Part shown: positions 55,044-63,008 of the stretch, piece after piece | Numbering within the stretch: the first letter of the stretch is position 1 | Layout of the letters: the number at the start of each line of letters is the position of its first letter | The notes under the pieces: generated by a model | What the model was told of the DNA's origin: nothing | Databases searched by the model: none | What the model saw: the letters and a program-made list of their open reading frames with translations, nothing else | NCBI RefSeq assembly: GCF_001424045.1 | Contig: NZ_LMQB01000028.1 | Location: 93,477 to 157,476 of the forward strand | DNA from: Rhizobium sp. Leaf371 | GTDB lineage: Bacteria; Pseudomonadota; Alphaproteobacteria; Rhizobiales; Rhizobiaceae | Direction of reading: 5' to 3' | DNA: 64,000 nucleotides | Program-made: the position numbers and the translations under genes

Positions 55044-55757
55044 ATGACGTTTGAACCAAAACTGTTCTCAGACAAGACCGTCGTCGTCATCGGCGGAACG
55101 TCCGGTATCGGTGCCGCGACGGCCGAAGCCTTCAGCGCGCTCGGTGCCCGGACGCATGTCGCCGGGCTGATGACGGGCGCGAAGGCGGGTTTGGCCGGCA
55201 TCACCGCGTCCGAGATGGATGTCCGGTCGACCGCGGATCTGGAAAATTACATTTCCGCCTTCGAGAGCATCGATGTGCTGGTCAACTGCGCCGGGGTCAG
55301 CCGCGACCGGGACGAGTGGACGTCCCAGTCCTTTGCCGAGGTGATGTCGATCAACCTGTACTCCATCCTGACAGCCTGTCGCACCGCGCGTCCGCGCATG
55401 CCGGCCGGCGGCGCGATCGTCAACATCGCGTCGATGTATTCCACCTTCGGCTCGGGGGATCGGCCGGCCTATGCGTCCTCCAAGGGCGCCGTCGTGCAGC
55501 TGACAAAATCGCTGGCGCAGGAATATGCGCCGGCGATCCGGGTCAATGCCGTCGCACCGGGTTGGATCGTGACGCCGCTGTCGAAGACCCTTCTCTCGGA
55601 CACGGAGGCCTCCGGACCGATTCTCGCCCGCATCCCCTTCGGCCGCTGGGGTGAGCCGAAAGAGATCGCGGATCCGATCGTCTATCTGGCGAGCCCTGCG
55701 GCCGGCTACATCACCGGAGCGATCCTCCCGATCGATGGCGGCTACCTCACCGTCTGA
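55044..55757 (+). CDS. Short-chain dehydrogenase/reductase
   Basis: SDR of 237 residues. The cofactor motif is GGTSGIG near 18-24, NCAG near 75, catalytic Ser in NIASM near 128 and YASSK near 142-146. The C-terminal GRWGEPKEIADPIVYLASPAAGYITGAIL is the classical SDR end. ATG 55044 has GGAGGAAC seven bases before it; the longer frame overlaps the ADH gene. It belongs to the operon with the DAD-like cupin and the ADH, and probably interconverts an alcohol and ketone in the same aromatic side-chain pathway. Confidence 0.88.
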   Translation: MTFEPKLFSDKTVVVIGGTSGIGAATAEAFSALGARTHVAGLMTGAKAGLAGITASEMDVRSTADLENYISAFESIDVLVNCAGVSRDRDEWTSQSFAEVMSINLYSILTACRTARPRMPAGGAIVNIASMYSTFGSGDRPAYASSKGAVVQLTKSLAQEYAPAIRVNAVAPGWIVTPLSKTLLSDTEASGPILARIPFGRWGEPKEIADPIVYLASPAAGYITGAILPIDGGYLTV

Positions 55758-55897
55758 TGCATGCCGGTCCATTAGAAAATGTGCAGTCGACTGACAATCC
55801 GCCGCGCAAGAGGTTTGACGGAAGACTTGCGTTTTGTCACACTCCCCTGGCCCTCCGCGGACCCCTTGGGAGCCGTGGCCGGGGCAGGGAGGATACA

Positions 55898-56881
55898 TTG
55901 AATATAAGGCCGGGCGTTGTCGCCCTCCCGAGCGCCGTCTCGGGAGGGGTGACCTTTGACACGCGCGTCGTCGCGCCACATGAGCGGATCGATCTCTGGG
56001 AGGAGCATTGCGCCGAGCAGGTCGTCGGGCTGCGATGTTCGTGCCTGTCCGAACAGGGGCTGAACGCGCGCTACCATTACTTCGACCTCGGGCGCATGAA
56101 GATGATCGACATCGCCGGCGACGAGCACTTCATCGAGCGGACGCCCAGCCTGCTGCGTCGGCGGGAAAAGGACAGCGCCTTCCTGACGGTGATCCTCGAC
56201 GGCAAGGTCTTCGTGAACCGGGCAGGACGATGTCTGGTGGCGGAAGCGGGCGACGTCGTCCTCTACGACACCAATCAGGCCTATATGCACGGTTTCCCGG
56301 CTTTCGCCCGCCAGGCTATCTTCGAAATTCCCGGGGAGGATTTTCGGGATCGTTTCGGCGACTGGAGTTTGCGGGACGTCGTCCACTTCGGCGGTTCGAC
56401 CAATCCCGCACGGATGATTCCGCTGGCGCTGCACGACGTGATGCGCGAGGTGCAATCCTCTAGTATCACGGGCGAAAGGGTCGGTGCCGCGCTCGAGAAG
56501 AAGGTCTGGGACGTCATGGAGACGGCCTATTCCCTCGTCAATGGCGGCGAGCGCTCCACCTATCACGCCCAGTTGCTGCTGCGGGCTCGCAAGTACATCG
56601 CCGATCGCCTTGGAGATCCGGATCTCAATCCCACGGCGATCGCCGATTTCATGGGCATCAGTCTGCGCCAGCTGAACCGTCTTTTTCAGGGGGAGCGGCT
56701 GTCGCTGGTCGCCCATATCCAGGAGAAGAGGCTCGAAGGCGCCCGTCGCGATCTCCTGCAGAGCGGCGCCTGCAAGATGAGCGTCTCCGATGTCTGTTAC
56801 AAATGGGGCTTCAAAAGCCTCGCGCATTTCTCGCACAAATTCAGCGAGCGATACGGCGTCAGCCCATCGCGCTGTCGGTGA
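55898..56881 (+). CDS. AraC-family transcription regulator
   Basis: AraC/XylS regulator of about 327 residues with an AraC-binding-like N-terminal domain (about 20-200) and two HTH motifs at about 235-325 (NPTAIADFMGISLRQLNRLFQG; SVSDVCYKWGFKSLAHFSHKFSERYGVSPS). The likely start is TTG 55898, six bases after GGGAGGATACA; the frame extends upstream to 55757 without a site. It follows the SDR on the same strand and probably activates the cupin/ADH/SDR operon and the divergent transporter operon. The effector is unknown, likely an aromatic substrate. Confidence 0.85.
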   Translation: MNIRPGVVALPSAVSGGVTFDTRVVAPHERIDLWEEHCAEQVVGLRCSCLSEQGLNARYHYFDLGRMKMIDIAGDEHFIERTPSLLRRREKDSAFLTVILDGKVFVNRAGRCLVAEAGDVVLYDTNQAYMHGFPAFARQAIFEIPGEDFRDRFGDWSLRDVVHFGGSTNPARMIPLALHDVMREVQSSSITGERVGAALEKKVWDVMETAYSLVNGGERSTYHAQLLLRARKYIADRLGDPDLNPTAIADFMGISLRQLNRLFQGERLSLVAHIQEKRLEGARRDLLQSGACKMSVSDVCYKWGFKSLAHFSHKFSERYGVSPSRCR

Positions 56882-56990
56882 GGTCCCCGCGCCTGAACTT
56901 GCGGGAGAAGGCTTGGCAGCGGAGGTCGATTTCGGTGCTGTCGGTCGCTCGGGCGAGCGATGTTGCCGCCTTCGTCGCCGCGTTCTCTCT

Positions 56991-58484
56991 TCAGAGATCT
57001 TCCGGCCGCCTCTGCACGATCAATTCGCGCGCCGCTTCAAGGTCCCATCCAAGCGGACGGTCGTCGGCGTAAGGGGGGATACTGGAGCGGAAATAGCGGT
57101 AAAGGCGATCGGTGCCCTCGGCGCGGGGGGCGATCGCGTGGCGGAATTCGTGTGCCTGCGCGGCGCTTGCATATTCGATCGCAAGGATCTGCTCGGCATT
57201 GTCGATGATGGCCAGCAGCTTGTTGGCGGCGGCAGTGGGGTGGGCGAGGAAATCCTCCTGATTGCCGGAGGTCACGCCGCCGTCGAGGCTGGCGGGCAGG
57301 GCGAGGCGGCGGTTGTCCGCGGCGAGGGCGGCGGCCGTGTAATGGGCGATCATGTAGCCGGAGCCGGCGCCCGGATCCGCGGCGAGGAAGGCGGGCAGGC
57401 CGCTGACCAGCGGGTTGACCAGCCGGTCGGTCCGGCGCTCGCTGATGGCTGCAACCTGCGCCATCGCGATCGCGAGACCGTCCAGCGCCTGTGCCAGAGC
57501 CGGTGAGACGGCATGTGCTTCGGAGAAGACCAGGGGCTGCTCGATCGTGCCGCCGATCGCCGGATTGTCGGTGACGGATGCCAGTTCGCGGTTCACGACG
57601 ACCGCCGTCGCCTCGAAGACATCACGGGCGGCACCGTGGACATGGGGAACCGAGCGCAGGCTGAGCGCATCCTGCGTCCGCGCGCCGGCCGCGGCCGCAA
57701 TCAGACCGCTGCCGGCGAGCAGGTGCCGCAGCGTTCCGCCAACCTGCAGAAGTCCGGGTGACGGCCGGAGCGCCAGCACCTCGGCGTCGAACGCCGTCAT
57801 CTGCGCGCCGAGCGCCTCCAGCGTCAGCGCGGCGATCGCGTCCGCCCAATCGAGCAAAGCTTCGGCCCGCGCCAGCGCCAGGGCGCCGAGGCCGGTCGAG
57901 CAGGCGGTGCCGTTGACGAGGCTGAGGCCTTCCTTCGCCTCCAGCACCAGCGGCTTCAGCCCGAGCGCCATCAGGGCGTCCGCGCCCGTCATCGCCGCAC
58001 CCTTCAGGCGTGCCCGACCTTCGCCGATCAGCACCAGGGCGATATGGGCATTGTGGGTGAGATAGCCGGCCGAGCCCCGGGAGGGGACATCCGGCACGCA
58101 GTCTTCGCGCAGGAAGTTGCAGAGCCTTTCGACCAGGTCGGGACGAACGCCGGAATGGCCGTGCGACAGATTGCCGATCTGTGCCGCGATGATGGCACGC
58201 ACCGAGGATGCCTCCAGGAGAGGGCCGATGCCGCAGGCGTGGCTGAGGACGATGTTGCGCGACAGACGGCTCTGCGACGCGCGATCGACCACCGTATCGG
58301 CCAGCGCGCCGACGCCGGTGGTGATGCCATAGGCCCGGACGCCGCTCTCGACGATCGCGGCGACGATCCGGTTTGCCATCTCCACCCGCTCGCGGGCCGC
58401 CTGCGACAGCACGATCGTTGCGCCGCCTGCAATTGCCGCGATCTCGCGCCAGCCGAGACGCTTGTTCAGCGGAATTTCCTGCAT
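56991..58484 (-). CDS. Histidine/aromatic amino acid ammonia-lyase family protein with altered MIO tripeptide
   Basis: Protein of 497 residues of the HutH/PAL family. Conserved elements: AYGITTGVG near 51-59 (catalytic Tyr 52), NGTACSTG, TQDALSLRSVPHVHG, SVTDNPAI and SGNQEDFLAHP. At the MIO site the canonical Gly-Ala-Ser-Gly-Asp reads Gly-Ser-Ala-Gly-Tyr (Ser 138, Ala 139, Gly 140). The central Ser that is dehydrated to form the MIO cofactor is thus Ala. The FxGNFHG loop is also replaced (FSEAHAVS). It is last in an operon with a polar-amino-acid ABC transporter under a HutC-like repressor, which implies an amino-acid-like substrate. It may not be a classical ammonia-lyase. Confidence 0.85.
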   Translation of the reverse strand: MQEIPLNKRLGWREIAAIAGGATIVLSQAARERVEMANRIVAAIVESGVRAYGITTGVGALADTVVDRASQSRLSRNIVLSHACGIGPLLEASSVRAIIAAQIGNLSHGHSGVRPDLVERLCNFLREDCVPDVPSRGSAGYLTHNAHIALVLIGEGRARLKGAAMTGADALMALGLKPLVLEAKEGLSLVNGTACSTGLGALALARAEALLDWADAIAALTLEALGAQMTAFDAEVLALRPSPGLLQVGGTLRHLLAGSGLIAAAAGARTQDALSLRSVPHVHGAARDVFEATAVVVNRELASVTDNPAIGGTIEQPLVFSEAHAVSPALAQALDGLAIAMAQVAAISERRTDRLVNPLVSGLPAFLAADPGAGSGYMIAHYTAAALAADNRRLALPASLDGGVTSGNQEDFLAHPTAAANKLLAIIDNAEQILAIEYASAAQAHEFRHAIAPRAEGTDRLYRYFRSSIPPYADDRPLGWDLEAARELIVQRRPEDL

Positions 58485-58486
58485 GA

Positions 58487-59293
58487 TCAGCTCCCGAAAT
58501 GGCCGATGAACTGGCGAAACTCCGGGGAGGCACCGGCACCGAAGACATGTTCGGGCGGTCCGTCGCAGTTGATTTCCCCGGATTTCATGAAGATGACCCG
58601 GTTGGAGACCGTTCGGGCGAAGCTCATTTCGTGGGTGACGACCAGCATGGTCATGCCTTCTTCTGCAAGCGCGCGCATGACGCGCAGCACCTCGCCGACG
58701 AGTTCCGGGTCCAGCGCCGAGGTCGGCTCGTCGAACAGCATGACCTTGGGCTTCATGGCGAGCGAACGGGCAATCGCTGCGCGCTGTTGCTGGCCGCCGG
58801 AGAGGTGGGCCGGATAGGCATGCCGCTTGTCGGCGATCCCGACCTTTTCCAGCAGCGCTTCCGCCTCGGCGATGCAGTCGGCACGCGGTCGCTTCAGCAC
58901 ATGCATCGGGCCTTCGATGACGTTCTGCAGGATCGTCATATGGGACCAGAGATTGAACGATTGGAAGACCATGCCGAGTTCCGAGCGCATGCGGTCCACC
59001 TGCCGCCGGTTGGCCGGCACCGTTTTGCCGCGCCGCTGCTCCATCTGGATCGTTTCGCCATCGACGACGATCTCGCCGGCATCGGCGATCTCCAGCATGT
59101 TGATGCAGCGCAGAAAGGTCGATTTGCCCGAACCGCTGGCGCCGAGCAGCGAGATGACGTCGCCGTCATGGGCATCGAGCGAAATGCCGCGCAAGACCTC
59201 ATGCGGCCCGAAGCTCTTGCGGATATTGCGAACGGAAAGGCGGGTTGCGCTGGCCATGGCTGTTCCAATCGTGGGGGCATTCGCGGCGGTCAT
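58487..59293 (-). CDS. Polar amino acid ABC transporter ATP-binding protein (HisP/GlnQ family)
   Basis: ABC ATPase of 268 residues. Walker [10 protein letters not shown] is near 52-60, Q-loop [12 protein letters not shown] (the HisP-type sequence), signature LSGGQQQR near 165 and Walker [18 protein letters not shown] 59293 overlaps the permease stop as ATGA. It lies two bases upstream of the HutH-like gene, so the five genes form one unit. It energises import of an amino acid or similar solute. Confidence 0.93.
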   Translation of the reverse strand: MTAANAPTIGTAMASATRLSVRNIRKSFGPHEVLRGISLDAHDGDVISLLGASGSGKSTFLRCINMLEIADAGEIVVDGETIQMEQRRGKTVPANRRQVDRMRSELGMVFQSFNLWSHMTILQNVIEGPMHVLKRPRADCIAEAEALLEKVGIADKRHAYPAHLSGGQQQRAAIARSLAMKPKVMLFDEPTSALDPELVGEVLRVMRALAEEGMTMLVVTHEMSFARTVSNRVIFMKSGEINCDGPPEHVFGAGASPEFRQFIGHFGS

Positions 59294-60000
59294 CGCTGCG
59301 CCACCGGAAAGAGCGGCGCCGTGCGACGATGCGGCGTCAGTCGATATTCGAGCAACGCCATCACCTGGAGAATGAGGAAGTTGAGGATGAGGTAGATCGC
59401 AGCGGCGCAGAGAAAGACCTCCATGGTCCGGTAGGTCTGCGCGATCAGCCGTTGTGCGACGCCCGTGACCTCCCAGACCGTCACGAGGCTGGCGAGCGCG
59501 GTGGACTTCACCATCATCATCACTTCTGTCGAATAGGCGGGCAGGGCGTTGCGAAAGGCGATAGGGGCAAGGATGCGGCGGGTCAGGAGGAAGCCGGACA
59601 TGCCGACGGCGCGCGCCGCCTCGATCTCCTTTGCCGGAATGGAGCGCAGACCGAAGCGAAAGATCTCGGCAGTATAGCCGGCCGTGCAGAGCGCCAGCGA
59701 CATGACCGCGCAGACGAAGGGCTCCCGCAGCGCCGGCCAGAGGAAACTGTAGCGGATGAAGCCGAACTGGCCGAGGCCGTAGAAGATCAGGAACATCTGG
59801 ATCAGCAGCGGCGAGCCACGGAAGACGAAAATGTATCCCTTGGCAAAACCGCGGGCGACCGGGTTACCGCCTACCCGCATCCAGACCACCAGCAGGGCCA
59901 GAAGCCCGCCAAAGACGACGGACAGCGAAAACAAGGCGAGCGTCATCGGCAGGGCCGCAATCAGCGTCACCATTGTGGAGGCCATGAAGTCGAGATCCAT
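59290..60000 (-). CDS. Polar amino acid ABC transporter permease (HisM-like)
   Basis: Membrane permease of 236 residues of the HEQRo family with about five helices. [17 protein letters not shown] near 54-70 is diagnostic, and the EAA loop is [30 protein letters not shown] near 125-153. It overlaps the ATPase gene by ATGA and pairs with the next permease. Confidence 0.92.
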   Translation of the reverse strand: MDLDFMASTMVTLIAALPMTLALFSLSVVFGGLLALLVVWMRVGGNPVARGFAKGYIFVFRGSPLLIQMFLIFYGLGQFGFIRYSFLWPALREPFVCAVMSLALCTAGYTAEIFRFGLRSIPAKEIEAARAVGMSGFLLTRRILAPIAFRNALPAYSTEVMMMVKSTALASLVTVWEVTGVAQRLIAQTYRTMEVFLCAAAIYLILNFLILQVMALLEYRLTPHRRTAPLFPVAQR

Positions 60001-60012
60001 AGAAATGCCTCC

Positions 60013-60735
60013 TCAGGCCTGGCCGATGCCGCTCGGCATGCTGCGATTGGCGCGGTGCTCCGCACGGTTGAAGACCCTGTCGGACAGGCTGGTCAGCAGC
60101 AGGTAAAGGCAGCCGCCAACGATGAAGAACAGGAAATGCTGGCGCGTCGAGCCTGCGGCGATCTGGCTGGTGCGCATCAGGTCGGCCAGTCCGGTGACCG
60201 AGACCAGCGCGGAATCCTTGAGGCTCAGCTGCCAGACATTGCCGATGCCGGGGATCGCGAAACGGAACACCTGCGGTGCGACGATACGCCGGAAACGCAG
60301 CAGGCGTGGCATGCCGATCGCCTGCGCCGCCTCCAGTTCGCCCTTGGGAATGGCGAGAAAGGCGCCACGGTAGACCTCTGCCTGGTACGCGCCGGAAATG
60401 ATGCCGACGGCCAAGGCGCCGGCGGCAAAGGAGGGCAGGCCGAGAAAGCCTTCGAACCCCATGGCCGCCCCGATCGCCGTCACGAGGCTCGATCCGCCGA
60501 AATAGACGAGATAGATGATCAGCAATTCCGGCACGCCGCGGAAGATGGTGGTGTAGGCACTGCCGAGGCCGCGGGCCAGACGACTGCCCGAAAGCTTGGC
60601 CCAGGCGATCAGCGTGCCGAAGACCATGCCGATCAACAGCGCGGTCGCCGTCACGCAGAGCGTCATCAGCGCGGCGATCAGAAGCAGCCCGCCCCAGCCG
60701 CTCGGGCCGAAGCCGATGGTTTGCAGAATTGTCAT
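60013..60735 (-). CDS. Polar amino acid ABC transporter permease (HisQ-like)
   Basis: Membrane permease of about 240 residues of the same family. TIFRGVPELLIIYLVYFGG near 62-80 is diagnostic, and the EAA loop is ELEAAQAIGMPRLLRFRRIVAPQVFRFAIPG near 133-163. ATG 60735 (MTILQTIGFG) is preferred over an upstream in-frame ATG at 60780. It follows the binding protein by 127 bases and precedes the other permease by 12 bases. Confidence 0.92.
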   Translation of the reverse strand: MTILQTIGFGPSGWGGLLLIAALMTLCVTATALLIGMVFGTLIAWAKLSGSRLARGLGSAYTTIFRGVPELLIIYLVYFGGSSLVTAIGAAMGFEGFLGLPSFAAGALAVGIISGAYQAEVYRGAFLAIPKGELEAAQAIGMPRLLRFRRIVAPQVFRFAIPGIGNVWQLSLKDSALVSVTGLADLMRTSQIAAGSTRQHFLFFIVGGCLYLLLTSLSDRVFNRAEHRANRSMPSGIGQA

Positions 60736-60862
60736 GCGCGAGCCGCCCTTCTTGTCCGTTGCGCGCGCCGCTTTGGGCACCGGGATGGATCATGGATCGA
60801 TGCACTGCACACCCAAGGCCACCGCCACCGATCCTCAAGATCGGGGCGGCGACTGTCGTGCT

Positions 60863-61717
60863 TCAGGGGGTGACGTCCGTCTTGAACCACTTCATGGACA
60901 GCGTCTTGATCGTGCCGTCGTCGAGGGCCGACTGGATCGCCTTGTTGAACAGGTCGCGCAGATCGGTATCGGCCTGGCGCAGGCCGAGGCCTTCGCCGCT
61001 GCCGAAGATGGTGCCGCCGATTTCCGGGCCGGTGAAAGCCAGCGTGCCGTTCGATTTCTCGAAGGCCGAAATCAGATAGACGGCATCGTCGAAGACAAGG
61101 TCGATCCGGCCGCTCTCGAGGTCGAGATCCCGCTCGGCGCCCGTCTTGTATTCCCGCACCGTGGCGATGGAGCCGAAATTGTCGTAGATGAACTTGGAAT
61201 AGACGGTTGCGGCCTGAATGCCGATCGTTTTCCCGGCAAAGGCCTCCTTGAGGCTGTCGATCTCCTTGACGCCGGTTGCGCCGGGATCGAGCTTGATGAC
61301 CGTGCCGGTTCCCGTGGCGTTGGCCAGCGGGCTGTCTTTCGCCGTCGCGAAGGCGGCGTGCGTATGCGCATAGGGGATGGTGAAGTCGATGATCTTCTTG
61401 CGCTCTTCGGTGATCGATAGCGCGTCCATGATCACGTCGTACTTGCCGGCCGTCAGGGCCGGGATCATGCCGTCCCAGTCGGACGCGACCAGCTTGCAGT
61501 CCACTTTCATGTGATCGCAGAGATATTTGGCAAGCTCCGGTTCGAAGCCGCCGAGCGTGCCGTCGGGATTGGTGAGGTTCCAAGGCGCATAGGCGCCCTC
61601 AAGGGTAATCGTAACGGTCTTCCAGTCTTTCGCCGTCACGACCGATGCGGTCAGCGCGGCGGCAGACAGGGACGCAAGCGCAAGCGCGCCCGCCGTCAGA
61701 ATGCGTGTGAACTTCAT
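60863..61717 (-). CDS. Polar amino acid ABC transporter substrate-binding protein
   Basis: Periplasmic binding protein of 284 residues (SBP family 3). A signal peptide covers about 1-29 (cleavage near VVTA-KDW). Typical segments: YAPWNLTNPDGTLGGFEPELAKYLC near 43-67 and DWDGMIPALTAGKYDVIMDALSIT near 80-103, the histidine/lysine/arginine-binding signature. GAGAGG precedes the ATG. First gene of the operon ending in the HutH-like protein. The ligand may be histidine or another amino acid acted on by that enzyme. Confidence 0.92.
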   Translation of the reverse strand: MKFTRILTAGALALASLSAAALTASVVTAKDWKTVTITLEGAYAPWNLTNPDGTLGGFEPELAKYLCDHMKVDCKLVASDWDGMIPALTAGKYDVIMDALSITEERKKIIDFTIPYAHTHAAFATAKDSPLANATGTGTVIKLDPGATGVKEIDSLKEAFAGKTIGIQAATVYSKFIYDNFGSIATVREYKTGAERDLDLESGRIDLVFDDAVYLISAFEKSNGTLAFTGPEIGGTIFGSGEGLGLRQADTDLRDLFNKAIQSALDDGTIKTLSMKWFKTDVTP

Positions 61718-61815
61718 GATCCGGTTCCTCTCGGAGTTTGATGGCATTCCCTTGGCCGATCTGCGCCGGCTTGCTTGAGAACAACGCTGCGCACGTTCTC
61801 GTGAAGCGATGTTGT

Positions 61816-61829
61816 ATATGGGACCATAT
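61816..61829. promoter_or_regulatory. Candidate HutC-type operator
   Basis: ATATGG-GA-CCATAT is an inverted repeat within TTGTATATGGGACCATATGT, midway between the divergent binding-protein gene and the HutC-like gene. The TTGTATAT half resembles known HutC sites. It could repress both directions. Confidence 0.5.
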
Positions 61830-61902
61830 GTATTTTCTTGTGGTAAGCAAGAGGCAAGGCTTTATTGAGAAGCACATTTTTTTCTGCTCAAGGATTAGCC
61901 AG

Positions 61903-62670
61903 ATGAGTCGCAGATCCGATAAGTCGCCGGCGCTAAGCTGGGACGGCACCGAAGGGGATGGTGCGCCGCTTTATGCCGGTGTCAAGCAGATGATCCTCGG
62001 CCGGATCCAGAGCGGCGAATGGCCGCCGCGCCACCGCGTGCCCTCCGAGAACGAACTGGTGGCCGAACTCGGCGTCAGCAAGATGACGGCCAACCGGGCG
62101 CTTCGCGAACTGGCGAGCGAAGGCGAGCTCGTGCGCATCCAGGGCGTCGGCTCGTTCGTGGCGGAACGCAAGGGCTATTCCGAGCTGTTCGAGGTTCGCA
62201 ATATCGCCGACGAAATTAAGGCGCGGGGCCATGTACACCGGGCGCGCGTCGTGGTTCTCGCCGGCGAGAACGCGTCGCCCGAGATTGCCGATGCGCTCAG
62301 TCTTCCCATCGGGGCCGACGTCTTTCATTCGTTGATCGTGCACAGTGAAAACGGCGTGCCGGTGCAGATCGAGGATCGGTTCGTCAATCCGCAGATGGCG
62401 CCCGATTATCTGGCGCAGGATTTCGCGGTGGAGACCCCGAACGCCTATCTCATGATCGCCGCGCCGCTCAGCGGGTCGGAACACGTGGTTGAGGCGGCGA
62501 TGCCGCAGCCATGGGAGTGCAAGCTGCTGGTTATTCTGCCGTCCGAACCCTGCCTGACCATTCGGCGGCGGACATGGTCCTTGCAGAACAACGTCTCCGT
62601 CGCCCGCCTCGTCTACCCAGCCAGCCGCTACCGCCTGGAATCCAAAAGTGGGAAAATCGAGCCGGAATAG
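61903..62670 (+). CDS. GntR/HutC-family transcription repressor
   Basis: Regulator of 255 residues. The winged HTH at about 23-90 includes YAGVKQMILGRIQSGEWPP, VPSENELVAELGVSKMTANRALRELASEGEL and the wing GVGSFVA. The C-terminal UTRA effector domain follows (HSLIVHSENGVPVQIEDRFVN near 143-163; LTIRRRTWSLQNNVSVARLVYPASRYRL near 215-245), the HutC pattern. ATG 61903 has AAGGA about eight bases upstream. It is divergent from the amino-acid transporter/HutH-like operon, so it probably represses that operon and responds to a catabolic intermediate such as urocanate or an analogue. Confidence 0.9.
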   Translation: MSRRSDKSPALSWDGTEGDGAPLYAGVKQMILGRIQSGEWPPRHRVPSENELVAELGVSKMTANRALRELASEGELVRIQGVGSFVAERKGYSELFEVRNIADEIKARGHVHRARVVVLAGENASPEIADALSLPIGADVFHSLIVHSENGVPVQIEDRFVNPQMAPDYLAQDFAVETPNAYLMIAAPLSGSEHVVEAAMPQPWECKLLVILPSEPCLTIRRRTWSLQNNVSVARLVYPASRYRLESKSGKIEPE

Positions 62671-63008
62671 ACAAGACGTATAGGGAACTGAGGTCGTCGA
62701 CCTTTCCGACCCTCGATGTCTTCAACCCAGGAGGTCAAAGGGCGTCGGGGATTTCACGGACGAGATCGATCGACAGCCGTCCGTCTTCGAGATTGTCATC
62801 CGTCAAAAGCGCCGCTTCCGGCAAGTCCTACCCTGTTCTCAGCGGTTGGTGCAGAACGATTTGGCTTTTGCCGTGTTCGGATTGAAGAGATCGCGGCAGA
62901 AAGATTCGCATGTTCCGAAGTGCGGGATTTTGAGGGAACGAAGGCTTTGCATTCCATCGCCGGCTTTGCCACAAAAGGTGTCGCCATGCCCAGGAAGGTC
63001 GGACCCTG
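62671..63008. other. 338-base stretch without an intact gene
   Basis: Between the HutC-like gene and the glycerate kinase gene no intact ORF is convincing. It contains an Hsp20 C-terminal remnant on the minus strand (62735-62827). The rest (62828-63008) is moderately AT-rich and probably includes the glycerate-kinase promoter; no clear boxes were seen. Confidence 0.4.
62735..62827 (-). pseudogene. Small heat-shock protein (Hsp20) C-terminal remnant
   Basis: A 30-codon open stretch reads DLPEAALLTDDNLEDGRLS then IDLVREIPDAL and a stop. This matches the conserved end of the alpha-crystallin domain (A-x-LENGLL-x-IDLVREIPEAM). An in-frame stop lies directly upstream and the rest of the domain is absent, so it is a decayed fragment. 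Confidence 0.55.

Noticed and set aside
62671..63008. A coding gene on the plus strand between the HutC-like and glycerate kinase genes
   Set aside because: The open frames are short, lack ribosome sites and overlap the Hsp20 remnant in antisense.
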